Counted from the stretch's first letter, positions 37,502-47,329 are shown. The stretch is 64,000 nucleotides of DNA from Salinicola avicenniae (GCF_023736115.1 NZ_JAKQZC010000005.1:372001-436000), one strand, 5' to 3'. Numbers and translations are program-made. Notes: generated by a model from the letters alone, not told the origin.

Positions 37502-39352
37502 TCACTTCCTCTCGGGTTCCAGCGATGTCCGTAAGCGCTCGGGCTGCCGCACGCTGCGCGGTCCGAGCGACTGGCCGGTCACCATCACGCGACAATCGAC
37601 AACATCTCCCGGGGATGACTTCAACGGCAGATGAAAACCGACATAGCTACCGCGTGGGGCGCCCCAGCGAAGAAAGCCGGGTCGAAGCGCATTGGCCAAC
37701 GTCTGACCGACACGCTCACCGTTGACCCAGATTTCCATCTCCACGGGCGTATCGTCCGTGGCCCACCAGGCCCAACCGACAACCCGATCCGGCTGGCACT
37801 GCTGAATACCACCGTGAACGTATGCCTTGCCCTCGCGCCAGAGTGCCAGACGTGATTCGAACAGCGCGCGACAGGCCGCGTAGAGATGCAGGTCCTTGCG
37901 ATTCAGTTCACGCAACGCAGCCTCGTCCTCGGGCGCGATCTCGTAGCGGTGGTCGACCGTCGTATGTCCCAGGTTCTCGACCAGCCCCGGCACCGCCCAA
38001 CCATAGAGATCGTTGATCAACGACAGCGACTCCGAATAGCGCTCGGTGAGCCCCACGAAGCCGATCGCTTCCAGCGAGGTCGAGTCGAGAAAACGGCTCT
38101 GGCGGTTGATCATGTCGTCACGGCGATAGAAATCGGAGAAGCTGCCCTGAAAGCCGTGATGTCGGACGAAATGGTGGTAGTCGGATGCGACCCGTTGAAA
38201 CGGGTCGCGAACGAAAGAAAAGCAGTTGCGCAGCCCCGCCAGATGGGCGTATTTCTCGAGCGGGACATGCCCACCCAGTAGCGCCACATTCTGCTGCGCC
38301 AGCATCTGCCACAAGCGCCAGAAGTCGCGACGCTCGTAGACCCAGCGAACCACATCCGCAGCGGTCTCGCGCTGTTTCTCGCCGTAGTCGTGCCAGACCC
38401 CCGACTCGCCGAGATGGCGTTTTGCCCCCAGCCGAAAGCTGGTGCCTGCAGTCTTGGGAATATGCACAAAAAAGCGCGTGGGCGCCGGTTCCGCGGAGGC
38501 CGGTTCGAGCAGCCGGGAGGTATCCGCCACGCACTTGAGCCAGGCACTCGACAGCGTTACCTCGGTGTCATTCAGATCATGGTTACGAAAGTAGGTCAGG
38601 TCTCGCGTATGGCCGGCGGCCATATTGGCCCGGCCTCGCGGCATCTTGGTATCGACGTACTCTTCCAAGGACTTGATGTTGTAGTGATAGACGCGGCACG
38701 GCGTCTCGACGACCGTCCGGGTGCGCCCGGTGCCGGGTTTGTCCTCGAGAAACGCCGCCTGCTGCCCGTTCGCAGTCAAGTACTGGAAACCGGGAAGCAG
38801 CGTGGCCGTGTGCGCCGTGACCGAGGTCGCACAGCGCGGTTTGACGATCGACTTGACGTGACAATTGACGCTGTGCGAGCTGACACTGGCCCGCCGGAAT
38901 CGCGACAGGACCCCGCCCGGCTGTCGGAAGCGCAGACCACCAGAGCCGAAGATGCGCCAGTTGATCGCGACCGCTCCCACCTCCGGGCGCTCCAGCAACG
39001 GTAAAAGTCGCGCCAGCGGCTGATCGCCGTCAACATCCACGAGAAATTCATCAGCATCGAGAAACAACAGGTAGTCGACGTTGCGAGCCTCGTGGGTCAA
39101 GACATGCCGGTACCATGATGTCTGCGCTCGATCCCCCGGCACCCAGCGCTGGGTGGTCAGCCAACCCTGAGCCTGCCAATCGGCGAGCAGCTCGGCCGTC
39201 CCGTCATCGCTGCCATTGTCGGCGATATAGAAGTGTTCGATGCCTATCAGGCGATGATGGGTAATCCACTCGGCAAGATACGGGCGCTCGTTCTTGACGA
39301 TGGCGGCAATGGCAAATCGATAGTGCGGCGGTTGAGCGACACGGGCGATCAT
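37502..39352 (-). CDS. Fusion of a family 2/92-type glycosyltransferase with a sulfotransferase
   Basis: The 616-residue protein has three parts. Residues 1-~260 form a GT-A glycosyltransferase domain (IAAIVKNERPYLAEW, FYIADNGSDDGT, LLFLDADEFL with D99/D101). Residues ~292-500 form a sulfotransferase domain. Its 5'-phosphosulfate loop is FFVHIPKTAGTSFR with K300, and its 3'-phosphate site is FVRDPFQRVASDY with R382 and S390. Residues ~510-600 look like a beta-rich domain (VVGWAWWATDDTPVEMEIW). The protein could add a sugar and transfer sulfate from PAPS to it. The PAPS supply genes cysD and cysNC lie in the same capsule locus. The acceptor is unknown. Confidence 0.82.
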   Translation of the reverse strand: MIARVAQPPHYRFAIAAIVKNERPYLAEWITHHRLIGIEHFYIADNGSDDGTAELLADWQAQGWLTTQRWVPGDRAQTSWYRHVLTHEARNVDYLLFLDADEFLVDVDGDQPLARLLPLLERPEVGAVAINWRIFGSGGLRFRQPGGVLSRFRRASVSSHSVNCHVKSIVKPRCATSVTAHTATLLPGFQYLTANGQQAAFLEDKPGTGRTRTVVETPCRVYHYNIKSLEEYVDTKMPRGRANMAAGHTRDLTYFRNHDLNDTEVTLSSAWLKCVADTSRLLEPASAEPAPTRFFVHIPKTAGTSFRLGAKRHLGESGVWHDYGEKQRETAADVVRWVYERRDFWRLWQMLAQQNVALLGGHVPLEKYAHLAGLRNCFSFVRDPFQRVASDYHHFVRHHGFQGSFSDFYRRDDMINRQSRFLDSTSLEAIGFVGLTERYSESLSLINDLYGWAVPGLVENLGHTTVDHRYEIAPEDEAALRELNRKDLHLYAACRALFESRLALWREGKAYVHGGIQQCQPDRVVGWAWWATDDTPVEMEIWVNGERVGQTLANALRPGFLRWGAPRGSYVGFHLPLKSSPGDVVDCRVMVTGQSLGPRSVRQPERLRTSLEPERK

Positions 39353-39389
39353 CGGCGTAGTTTCCTAGGTGACGCGAGCGCGGCGGCGA

Positions 39390-40376
39390 CTATCTCGCCG
39401 CGCCCAGAACAGGACCAACATCTTCTCGACGGCGATAGATGAATCGAGTGATGGCCCGAATTTTTCGATCGGTAATGGCTTCACCGAAGTCGTTGGTGGC
39501 TTCGGCAAGACTGGTATAACGGGGCTGGCTGGCGATACAGGCCTCAAACAGCTGATCGGCGAAATCCCGCGTGACGCCCTCGGACGCCGCGCCCGACTCC
39601 TCATTGGCAGCCTGCGCCAACACCCGACGCATGGGCCCCTCCAGACGGTCACGAAACTGGCTCGGGCTGCGCAGCGGGACGTGATAGACGCAGGCGCCGG
39701 TCGACTCCACGAAATCTCGAGCCCGCGGGTGGGGCTGCACCGGAATATCCTTTTCACCCAGAAACGTCTGGTGATACGCCATGTGCACGCGAGTATTGAT
39801 ACGTTTGCGGAACAGCACCTTGTGCCGGCTGTTCTCGCGCCGATCGACACACAGATATTCGTCCTGCAGGAACTGACCGCTGAGATCCTGAGGCGAGAAG
39901 TCCCGCCGCTTTGGGATCAGGTTCAGCCACGGCATCGGAAAGCAGTCCGCCGCGATGTCGCCGCTCGGCATCGATGCCTCCTGTGACAAAAAGGCCCCGA
40001 GGAAATCGCCGACCGAGGTATAGCGCCCCAGTGACAGAAACTCGTCGGCATCGAAGCAGTAGACATAGTTGGCTACCTTGGGGTCGACGAACATCGTCAG
40101 CGCCCGGTTGACATAGAAGGCTTTGCGCCGACCGAAATGCCCGCGACTTTCGATCTCGACCAAGTCGACTTCCAGGTCAGGAAACGCCTCACGCAGACGA
40201 TCGATGCACTGGCGCAGAAAACCGTGTTCCAGGTAGCTGACGACGATCAGGCGGTGAAAGCCCAAGCGCGCATGATGCAGTAACGACGACCAGATGATGT
40301 CGCTCTCGCCTCGCACCATGGTCAGCGCGGTAAAGCTGGGGCCATGCTGCTGGCGTTCACGGGTGTTCGCGTTCAA
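39390..40376 (-). CDS. Glycosyltransferase family 2-like protein (paralogue of 34112-35062)
   Basis: The 328-residue protein shares the block order of the enzyme from 34112-35062: FTALTMVRGESD, LIVVSYLEHGFL, CFDADEFLSLG near residue 112, HMAYH, and CVYHVPLRSPSQF. The start is a TTG at 40376 with a G-rich stretch upstream; no ATG fits without cutting into the first conserved block. It is followed after 37 bases by the GT-sulfotransferase gene. Function as a capsule sugar transferase is inferred; donor and linkage are unknown. The gap 40377-40581 upstream holds no gene. Confidence 0.78.
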   Translation of the reverse strand: MNANTRERQQHGPSFTALTMVRGESDIIWSSLLHHARLGFHRLIVVSYLEHGFLRQCIDRLREAFPDLEVDLVEIESRGHFGRRKAFYVNRALTMFVDPKVANYVYCFDADEFLSLGRYTSVGDFLGAFLSQEASMPSGDIAADCFPMPWLNLIPKRRDFSPQDLSGQFLQDEYLCVDRRENSRHKVLFRKRINTRVHMAYHQTFLGEKDIPVQPHPRARDFVESTGACVYHVPLRSPSQFRDRLEGPMRRVLAQAANEESGAASEGVTRDFADQLFEACIASQPRYTSLAEATNDFGEAITDRKIRAITRFIYRRREDVGPVLGAAR

Positions 40377-40581
40377 GCGCTAGCCCCCTGTACAGACTGT
40401 CCAAAAGAGAGTGCGGTCGGCGACCGGTAGCGAAGCGCCCGCCGACCAGGGAGGCGGTCGAGACAGGCAACGGACCCTCACGACGCTATCGTGAAGCCCC
40501 CTTCAACACCGTGCGCCCTTGTCCACTAGCGAGCACCACGACAACCGGACGTCACGGCGCTAGCCGTGAAGCCTGATCGCC

Positions 40582-42813
40582 TCACTCTCCGATAAAGGGA
40601 TTGCGTCCGACCTCGCTGATCAAACGGCCCCACTTGAGGATCTGCATCTCGTCCAGGGCATCCGCGCCGTTCAACACATGGGGAAATCCCAGCGCGCGCC
40701 ACTTGTCCATCGGATGCAGGATATGGAAGGTCGTGAGCCCCATATCGCCGGGCATCTGCGCATCGGCGACCACGTTGTCACCGATGTGCAGATGGCGCTG
40801 AACCCCTTCGTTAGCCAGGTCCTGTTTGACCTTGGCCCACATCGTGCCGTTGTCCTTGCGCGCCTGCTCCTCGCTCGAAACCATCAGGCGATAAGCGGCC
40901 GCGACACCGGCTTTACGCAGCATCAGCCCCACTTGCTCACGGTTGTAGTAGCTATCGGAAATCACCCAGAGAATATGTCCCTGCGCCGCCAGGTGGTTGA
41001 ACAGTTCCACCATTTCGTCCTTCGGCCGAATCATTTCCAGGTCGAGCTCGAACTCTTGCTCCATCCAGCTTCGCGCCAGGTCGCTGTCGACATCCAGTTC
41101 CACGGCCAGCTCGTCGTAGATCGCTTCGATCCGCACGTCCCCCTGGAAATTGGCACGTCGTCGCAGCGTCGACTCCGCATCATTGCGCAGCTTGACGAAG
41201 TATTTCGCCGACTCGACGTAGTCCTGTTCCGCCAGCAACTTGCCTAGCTTGAGCTTGGCGTAGTCCGGCACGGTGTACTCGCGACGAACCAGCGTGTCGA
41301 AGACATCGAAGCTGATGCAGGCATGCGCCTGAATGCTTGCCAGGTGCTGTTCCAGTCGACCGTGATAGCTCGCCGTGATATAGCCATTGTCGGTCGTGAA
41401 CTGTCCGGTCGGCGGATAGAAGAACAGCTGGCGATAGCCGAGATTCTCGGCCAGCGGCCCGAGCACTCGCTCCAACGCGTGAAGCATGGAGTTATCGTTG
41501 GGTAGCGGCTCTTCCGGAAAATCCTCATAGCGCCAGGTCTGATCCAGCACGCCCTTCATCGCGCCAGGACGCGACCAGAACATGCCGCCAGCGGGATAAC
41601 TCAGGAAATCCGGTATCGGACCCAGTCCCAGCTTCTTCTGCCACTCGCGCATGAAGCCCTTGTTCATGGTCTGATGGTTGACCCAGGAGGGCATCAGCCA
41701 GAACGTGGTGGGGTAATAGAGGCCCAAGGTGTCGTCAGCGGCGAACGCATTCAGCAGCCGAGTGATGACCGAGACGTCGCGCAGCAGATATTCGATCAGG
41801 TACTCCGCCCACTGGGTCTGCTCCTTGCCGGAGTAGAGCGACTTCTTCGAGTGAAGGTGGCAGAACAGATCGTACGCCTGCAGCGTCTCGCCATACTCGA
41901 CCAACACCGGCCCGAAGTTGCGACCGCGATTCGGCACCACGCGTGTCTCGAGCTTGTTCACCCGCGGATGCCCGTCGAACACCCGGTGCGCATGCTCTTC
42001 GAATTCCGCCTTGGCCAGTGTCAGATAGACATCCACCTTGACCGGGAACCGAGAGATGGCGCTGGCAAAGCGATCCAGGAAATCCGGGTAGAAGACGTGC
42101 AGGCAGAGCGCGACCTTCAGCTCACCGGCAGCCTCGCTCAACGTCGACGGTGGCGACACGATCTCCCGCGGGAACCAGCGAACGGTGGCCGGCACATGCT
42201 GGCGCCCTTCGCTTCGGCCGTGAAGCAAGTAGTGCTGTAGCGGGCTCTGCTGGGCGTGGAACACATCGATGTACATGCGATGGTAGGTCTCGCTGTCGAA
42301 GCGCGGCGACGGATTGACCGGCGCGAACTGCGACTTGCGAATATAGTCATCGAACGCCTCTCGCTGTGTGGCAAAGCGGGAGCCGTAGGTGGCCTGATAC
42401 CAGCGGGGATCGAAGAGCTGGGTATTCAACGCATCCATGAAGGCCTGACTCATCAGCGCGGAATAGGCATCCTCGCCCTTATCGGTACTGCCGATCGGCA
42501 GCTCCGGCGGCTCTTCCGGCGTCGGCGCTTCCGGGGGTTCTTCGGTCGGTGTCTGCTCGTCCAAGGTCACGGCGGCATCGTTGGCTGGCGTGCCCTCCTC
42601 GACCACGAAGGTTTCCGTCATGGTGACCAGACTCTTGTCTTCCAGCCCCGGCTCCTGGCGCGCCGGCGCGCCGTTCTCGCTACCCGGCAGGACAATATTC
42701 TTGTCCAGCCCGACCAACTCTTCTGCCGCCAATCGCTTCTTGCGCGCTTGGCTGGAAAGCTGCGTATGAAACAGCCAAGGCAGTAGCGATATCATTTTTC
42801 CCGCTGGTTTCAT
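40582..42813 (-). CDS. Fusion of a rhamnan-synthesis F (RgpF) domain and a HAD-family domain
   Basis: The 743-residue protein has a Pro/Glu-rich N-terminal linker (~55-115) and a segment with DPRWYQATYG and YLLHGRSEGR. An RgpF-type domain follows at about 225-470 (VALCLHVFYPDFLDRF, VVPNRGRNFGPVL, FCHLHSKKSLY, PAGGMFW). The HAD phosphatase-like domain runs from about 495 (ISFDVFDTLVRR, VISDSYYNREQ near 618, HIGDNVVADAQMPG near 676). RgpF-type domains act in rhamnose-polymer synthesis or side-chain addition, and dTDP-rhamnose genes lie nearby. The role of the HAD part is unknown. The start at 42813 (MKPAGKMIS) was chosen because the upstream 55 codons are unlike a conserved N-terminus and run into the neighbouring gene. 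Confidence 0.8.
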   Translation of the reverse strand: MKPAGKMISLLPWLFHTQLSSQARKKRLAAEELVGLDKNIVLPGSENGAPARQEPGLEDKSLVTMTETFVVEEGTPANDAAVTLDEQTPTEEPPEAPTPEEPPELPIGSTDKGEDAYSALMSQAFMDALNTQLFDPRWYQATYGSRFATQREAFDDYIRKSQFAPVNPSPRFDSETYHRMYIDVFHAQQSPLQHYLLHGRSEGRQHVPATVRWFPREIVSPPSTLSEAAGELKVALCLHVFYPDFLDRFASAISRFPVKVDVYLTLAKAEFEEHAHRVFDGHPRVNKLETRVVPNRGRNFGPVLVEYGETLQAYDLFCHLHSKKSLYSGKEQTQWAEYLIEYLLRDVSVITRLLNAFAADDTLGLYYPTTFWLMPSWVNHQTMNKGFMREWQKKLGLGPIPDFLSYPAGGMFWSRPGAMKGVLDQTWRYEDFPEEPLPNDNSMLHALERVLGPLAENLGYRQLFFYPPTGQFTTDNGYITASYHGRLEQHLASIQAHACISFDVFDTLVRREYTVPDYAKLKLGKLLAEQDYVESAKYFVKLRNDAESTLRRRANFQGDVRIEAIYDELAVELDVDSDLARSWMEQEFELDLEMIRPKDEMVELFNHLAAQGHILWVISDSYYNREQVGLMLRKAGVAAAYRLMVSSEEQARKDNGTMWAKVKQDLANEGVQRHLHIGDNVVADAQMPGDMGLTTFHILHPMDKWRALGFPHVLNGADALDEMQILKWGRLISEVGRNPFIGE

Positions 42814-42844
42814 GTGAGGGCCCCCGCTCTCTCGGTCTCTCGAT

Positions 42845-43891
42845 TTAAATCGCGAACATCTGCATCGGATTGACGATGCCATTGCCAGTGATATCGTCGT
42901 CGACACTGAACAGATGCCAGACGTCATGCGGAATGCAGTTAGGCTTGGTCGCAAACACTTCGTACAGATCTTGAACATCGGTTCGTGAGTAGGTCACGCC
43001 GTGATGTCGGCACCGAATGACATGGTCGATCGCACCGTCGAAAACGGTCTTCAGGTCCTGGAAATGCCGCTGTGTCGCCGCCTCTCGCCCATAGAAATAT
43101 TCGAACTCGCCGCTACTCTTCTGGCGAATATCTACCATCTGCCCGTGAGGCGCCGTCAGCAGGCATTCGAAAAGCAGCGAGCGGTCGAGCATGGTGCAGC
43201 CACTGCGCCAGCCGACGCCCTCATGAAAAACGCCTTTGAGCAGCGCTTGATGGTCACCGACTTCGGTTTCACCTGGCTTGGTCGCGATGAAATAGAGCCC
43301 CGCCGTATCTCGCTCCAGAACGTGCGTCAGGATTTTCTGGATCGTGCCGGAGTAGCCCAGGTCCAGCATCAGCGGGCGTTTCTCTTCGTCCATCAGGCCG
43401 GAGCGGCGAAGATAGGCGATCAGTGCCTTGCGGGTCGGGGAAACCAGTGACTCCAGCGCCTTGAGATGCGGTGACAACCACTCGTAGACCAGCGCCTGAT
43501 CCTTGGGCAGCTCGCAGTTGAATCGCAGTAGCTCGATCGGTAACGCCGAGAAGATCTCGTGGAGCTGTAGGCCAAAACGCTTGCGCATCAGATCCAGAAT
43601 GCTGCCGGCAAATTCGTTGCTGAGCGCCATCGGCATAATGACCGGAGAGCCGAGCATGGCGCGAAACAGAAGCGTGCGTGAAACCCGAAGGTAGACCGGG
43701 GTGTTCTCGAGATCGATCGACGATTCTCGCTGCAGGCGCGACAGCAGACGATGAAAACACCACCCCTCGCGGGCCAGGCAAACGGGCAGATGTCCGTTCG
43801 ACTCGGCTTCGATGGATTCGGCATAGACATGTAGCGCAGGACCCAGAAAGGTCGCGCCGAATTCATGTAAAGCTCTGCTCTTGGCTTGCAT
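42845..43891 (-). CDS. HAD-associated capsule protein of unknown function
   Basis: The roughly 348-residue protein shows blocks that usually accompany HAD domains in polysaccharide loci: GPALHVYAESI, LPVCLAREGWCFHRLLSRL, TPVYLRVSRTLLFRAML, and LMLDLGYSGTIQKIL near residue 180, then GCTMLDRSLLFECLL. In other bacteria such regions are often fused to the HAD domain; here they sit in a separate gene directly before the RgpF-HAD gene (31 bases). A joint function is therefore likely. Its chemistry is not known. The start at 43891 has AGAGG before it; an ATG 16 codons upstream (43939) is the alternative. Confidence 0.7.
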   Translation of the reverse strand: MQAKSRALHEFGATFLGPALHVYAESIEAESNGHLPVCLAREGWCFHRLLSRLQRESSIDLENTPVYLRVSRTLLFRAMLGSPVIMPMALSNEFAGSILDLMRKRFGLQLHEIFSALPIELLRFNCELPKDQALVYEWLSPHLKALESLVSPTRKALIAYLRRSGLMDEEKRPLMLDLGYSGTIQKILTHVLERDTAGLYFIATKPGETEVGDHQALLKGVFHEGVGWRSGCTMLDRSLLFECLLTAPHGQMVDIRQKSSGEFEYFYGREAATQRHFQDLKTVFDGAIDHVIRCRHHGVTYSRTDVQDLYEVFATKPNCIPHDVWHLFSVDDDITGNGIVNPMQMFAI

Positions 43892-44628
43892 GAGAAGGCC
43901 TCTGGCTTTTCGTTGCCGTGTCAATGGAATTGTTGTCATCTTCGTATTCGCCCCACGTCCACGCCTCGGGCGACAGGGAGCGCATCTGTCGGGAACCCTT
44001 CTCGACTCATAACGCGGCTATTCGGCCAATACGGCTCGATAAAAACAGCTCGATCAATACGGTACGACCGATACGGCATCGTTCCGGCGTGTTTCACCGA
44101 ACATGTCAGCCTTGATCGTCTTCGAACTTTTCGATCCCGAACGCCGGCGACCGGGACTGCCGGTGGTTCAGAAAGCGCATTCATCCAAAATATTTGTAAA
44201 AATACGTCGCACAAATGTTTTTGTGACAATCTGACGAGACCGACACGCTTTTCGAAACGTTTTAATGCCGAAAAAAGACACTTTCATGCAAACTATGTTT
44301 CCTTGAAAAGACAACCTGTCCGGCATCGACAATTGGCAAGCCCCGTTAAGACTTTAGTTAGGTTAAGCGGGAGGCAGATTTTGTTGAAGATGAATTTACT
44401 AATCGATATTCATCACCCTGAAAACACAGAAACGCAACAAACAGAATGATAACGAGCAACGACCTGGCGCCTAATCTCGCTCCGGTGGACACTTGATGTC
44501 ACGATAAGCCGATATGGCGATCCGATCCCTGGTAGTGCGTCCCTGCCCGGCATCACTCAGGTCTCGAAGATACCGCCTGTCGCCACCGGCGGCGCGAAGA
44601 ACAGATATCGCATATGGCAGGCCACGGC
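43892..44628. other. AT-rich intergenic region upstream of the glycosyltransferase operon
   Basis: These ~740 bases are visibly richer in A/T than the flanking genes, especially 44160-44460. They hold repeated short AATACGG/GATACGG motifs near 44027-44076. An open frame on the plus strand (43886-44449) has no ribosome site, family-like motifs or matching codon use and is not annotated. The region should contain the promoter for the minus-strand genes 43891 to 33062, but no convincing -35/-10 pair was found. Low GC fits silencing by an H-NS/MvaT-type protein or recent acquisition. Confidence 0.55.
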
Positions 44629-45561
44629 CTATCTCATTGTCTCCCCCACAACATGCAGCTGACTGCCAAGCTCAGTGATCCTCTGGGATAGCTCGGGATA
44701 GTAGACGCGGTTTTCGAGCTCAAACCGGGCGTTGTACTCCTCTTCCTGCTTGAGCACCCCGGGGATCAGATGAAACCCTGACCGCCGCTCCTTCAAATGC
44801 GTCAGCAGGGCCTCTCGGGAAAAGTCCGCCACCCTGGAGGATAGCTTCTCGTAAGCCGACTTCTTGAACGCTTCATAGGACTTATGATGAAAATGAAAGT
44901 AGACGATCGGCGTTTTCTTCTCCTTGTCACTCAACCTTGACTTGCCATGATGAAAGCCGATATCGAGTGATGCACAGGTATTGCGAGCGAAGAAGCATTT
45001 TCTTTGCGCATCTTTTGGAAGGTAATAATCAGGATGGACCGGACTGTTATCGTATGCTCGCAAGATCGTCAGCACCTCGGGACTTTCCTGGTAAGGGTGC
45101 AGAGCCTTTTCGATTTCCGCGATATCGATCTTGATTCTCTGGTCGATACAGCATCCGACGAATTCATCGCAGTCTAGCGGTAGAAAGAAATCGTAGACCC
45201 CCTCGACGTCCAGCTCTCGAATCTTGCTGGACATGATCTCTCCCTTGTTCTCAAAGTGCCGCTTCTCCGACTTATCATAAAACACATTCAAACCAAACTT
45301 CTCGTATTTTTTGAGTATTTTCAATGTCTCGGAGTCAGTTGACCCATTGTCGTAAACAAACAGGTTGGTCAGCCCAAAGAGTTCTGCATGATACACAATC
45401 CACGGATGAATAAGATCACGCTCATTCTTCTGCATCATCAGACAGGCAATACGCATCCCCTGGCTTTCCAGACGCGGCTTTCTGCCAGAGACTGACTTTC
45501 CTGGTAATATCGACCACCCTACAAAACTCGCTAATTTTGTTTTCATCGTCAGCCAACCCAT
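44629..45561 (-). CDS. Glycosyltransferase, GT-A fold (family 2/92-like), AT-rich gene
   Basis: The protein has up to 310 residues. The core begins at MRIACLMMQKNERDLIHPW, continues with FGLTNLFVYDNGSTD and has LDCDEFVGC as the presumed metal motif (around residue 150 of the long form). The order resembles the N-terminal half of the GT-sulfotransferase fusion (VKNERPYLAEW, YIADNGSDDGT, LDADEFL). Start choice is open: 45561, 45546 or 45456 are possible, the last directly before the conserved core. Codon use (many AAA, ATA, TTA) and low GC set it apart from its neighbours and suggest separate transfer. It lies alone between two AT-rich gaps, on the strand of the rest of the locus. Confidence 0.75.
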   Translation of the reverse strand: MGWLTMKTKLASFVGWSILPGKSVSGRKPRLESQGMRIACLMMQKNERDLIHPWIVYHAELFGLTNLFVYDNGSTDSETLKILKKYEKFGLNVFYDKSEKRHFENKGEIMSSKIRELDVEGVYDFFLPLDCDEFVGCCIDQRIKIDIAEIEKALHPYQESPEVLTILRAYDNSPVHPDYYLPKDAQRKCFFARNTCASLDIGFHHGKSRLSDKEKKTPIVYFHFHHKSYEAFKKSAYEKLSSRVADFSREALLTHLKERRSGFHLIPGVLKQEEEYNARFELENRVYYPELSQRITELGSQLHVVGETMR

Positions 45562-45871
45562 TATTGGTTATTGAAACCCCGCCATATCACTATTTTCTAA
45601 ATAGCCGTCAATCTGCGGTTATTCAATCACCAATTTGGCATGACATCTTGGCTGTTTTGTTTATCCCTCAACACAGTGTATTAAACGAGTAAAACTGCAA
45701 TTTTCTGTTGAAGCCGCACTACGGGAGATTACGACAACCCCAAGCCGAGCGATAATAAGGATTCACGGCTCGGCCCGTTGTTGTCGCCGTACTGTGCCGC
45801 TCGAAAACAACAGACTTTGAACGCGCGTTATTCACTATGGGGCTAACCATGCTGGATTAATCCATTCCGGA
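45562..45871. other. AT-rich intergenic region between ugd and the lone glycosyltransferase gene
   Basis: About 310 bases with low GC and several short T/A runs lie downstream of ugd on its strand. No gene, clear terminator or promoter was recognised. Together with the flanking gene and the 43892-44628 gap it forms a ~2 kb AT-rich island inside the locus. Confidence 0.5.
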
Positions 45872-47221
45872 TCATGTCACCGATGCGGCGCTGATTGTCA
45901 TGCCGCGCCCGACCGCGTAATAATCGATACCGGCTGCCAACATCGCCTCCGGTTCATAGAGATTGCGGCCGTCGATCACCACCGGGTGCGTCAACTGTTC
46001 GCGGATCCAGCTAGCATCCAACGTTCGGAATTCCTTCCATTCGGTGCAGACAACCAGGGCATCTGCGCGCTTGACCGCCTGGACGCGGTCCGCCACCAAC
46101 ACGAGATCGTCGCGCTCGCCGTAAATCCTGCGGCACTCTTTCATCGCTTCTGGATCATAGGCCTGTACCGTCGCGCCCTCCTGCCAGAGCCGCTCCATCA
46201 AGGCACGGCTCGGCGCATCGCGCATATCGTCGGTCTCCGGCTTGAACGACAGGCCCCAGACCGCGATCGTCTTGCCGGCAAGCGCCCCGCCCAGTGCGTG
46301 GGCAAGCTTGTCGTAAAGCGTGGATTTCTGACGTTTGTTGACGGCCTCCACCGCCTGCAGCAGTTCGGCCTCGTAGCCGACCTTGCTCGCCGTTCTTGCC
46401 AGCGCCTGCACGTCCTTGGGAAAACACGATCCGCCGTAGCCACAACCCGGATAGATGAAGTGATAGCCGATCCTCGGATCGGAGCCGATGCCCCGTCGCA
46501 CATCCTCGATGTCAGCCCCTAGACGCTCGGCCAGATTGGCCATCTCGTTCATGAAGCTGATCTTGGTCGCCAACATGGCATTGGCAGCGTACTTGGTCAG
46601 TTCGGCGGCGCGCACACTCATGAACATGAGCTTTTCGCGATTCCGGTTATACGGGGCGTAGCATTCGCGCATCAGTTCGCTGACGCGCTCGGAATCCGTG
46701 CCGACCACGATGCGCGACCCTCGCGTGAAGTCCTCGAGCGCCGACCCTTCCTTGAGAAATTCGGGATTCGAGCAGACGTCGAAAGGAATCTCCACAACCC
46801 GCTCCGCCTGAATATCGTCGATACAGGCCTGCACCTTGTCTGCGGTTCCGACCGGGACCGTCGATTTGTCGATCACGACCTTGTAGTCGTCCATGTACTG
46901 GCCGATGGTCGAGGCCACCGCCAGCACATACTGCAGATCGGCGCTGCCGTCCTCGTCGGGCGGTGTTCCCACGGCGATGAACTGCAGCACACCATGGGCG
47001 ACGGCCATACGCGCGTCCGTAGTGAAGCGCAGGCGCTGCGATTCCACATTGCGCAACACCATCGACTCGAGCCCCGGCTCATAGATCGGAATTTCGCCCT
47101 GCGTCAGACGCTCGATCTTGCTCTGGTCGATGTCGACACAGACGACATCGTGGCCGACATCGGCCAGACAGGTACCGGTAACCAGACCCACGTAACCAGT
47201 GCCGAATACAGTAATCTTCAT
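45872..47221 (-). CDS. ugd: UDP-glucose 6-dehydrogenase
   Basis: The 449-residue protein has the full UDP-glucose/GDP-mannose dehydrogenase layout. The N-terminal NAD site is [11 protein letters not shown]. The catalytic region is [12 protein letters not shown], with the active-site cysteine C266 in [10 protein letters not shown]. The C-terminal UDP-binding half has [17 protein letters not shown]. It oxidises UDP-glucose twice to UDP-glucuronate, a precursor for acidic capsule sugars. The ATG at 47221 has GGGGGAG seven bases upstream and is preferred over a TTG eight codons earlier. It is the last gene of the right-arm operon, after the dTDP-rhamnose genes. Confidence 0.95.
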   Translation of the reverse strand: MKITVFGTGYVGLVTGTCLADVGHDVVCVDIDQSKIERLTQGEIPIYEPGLESMVLRNVESQRLRFTTDARMAVAHGVLQFIAVGTPPDEDGSADLQYVLAVASTIGQYMDDYKVVIDKSTVPVGTADKVQACIDDIQAERVVEIPFDVCSNPEFLKEGSALEDFTRGSRIVVGTDSERVSELMRECYAPYNRNREKLMFMSVRAAELTKYAANAMLATKISFMNEMANLAERLGADIEDVRRGIGSDPRIGYHFIYPGCGYGGSCFPKDVQALARTASKVGYEAELLQAVEAVNKRQKSTLYDKLAHALGGALAGKTIAVWGLSFKPETDDMRDAPSRALMERLWQEGATVQAYDPEAMKECRRIYGERDDLVLVADRVQAVKRADALVVCTEWKEFRTLDASWIREQLTHPVVIDGRNLYEPEAMLAAGIDYYAVGRGMTISAASVT

Positions 47222-47329
47222 GGAACGCTCCCCCTGAAAACGCAATGCCGTCTTTCAGACGGCAGACCAGACGATGGGTGGAATCGAGACGCCGCTTCGG
47301 CGATCTCGGGGCGCCGTCATCGACGGCAC

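Noticed and set aside
43886-44449. 187-codon plus-strand open frame in the AT-rich gap
   Set aside because: No ribosome site, no motifs and unusual composition; most likely non-coding regulatory DNA.
45874-45876. A two-base difference between my own line-by-line reading of the ugd stop and the frame length
   Set aside because: The length needed for an unbroken 449-residue Ugd places the stop at 45872-45874. I treat the difference as a counting error, not as a frameshift.
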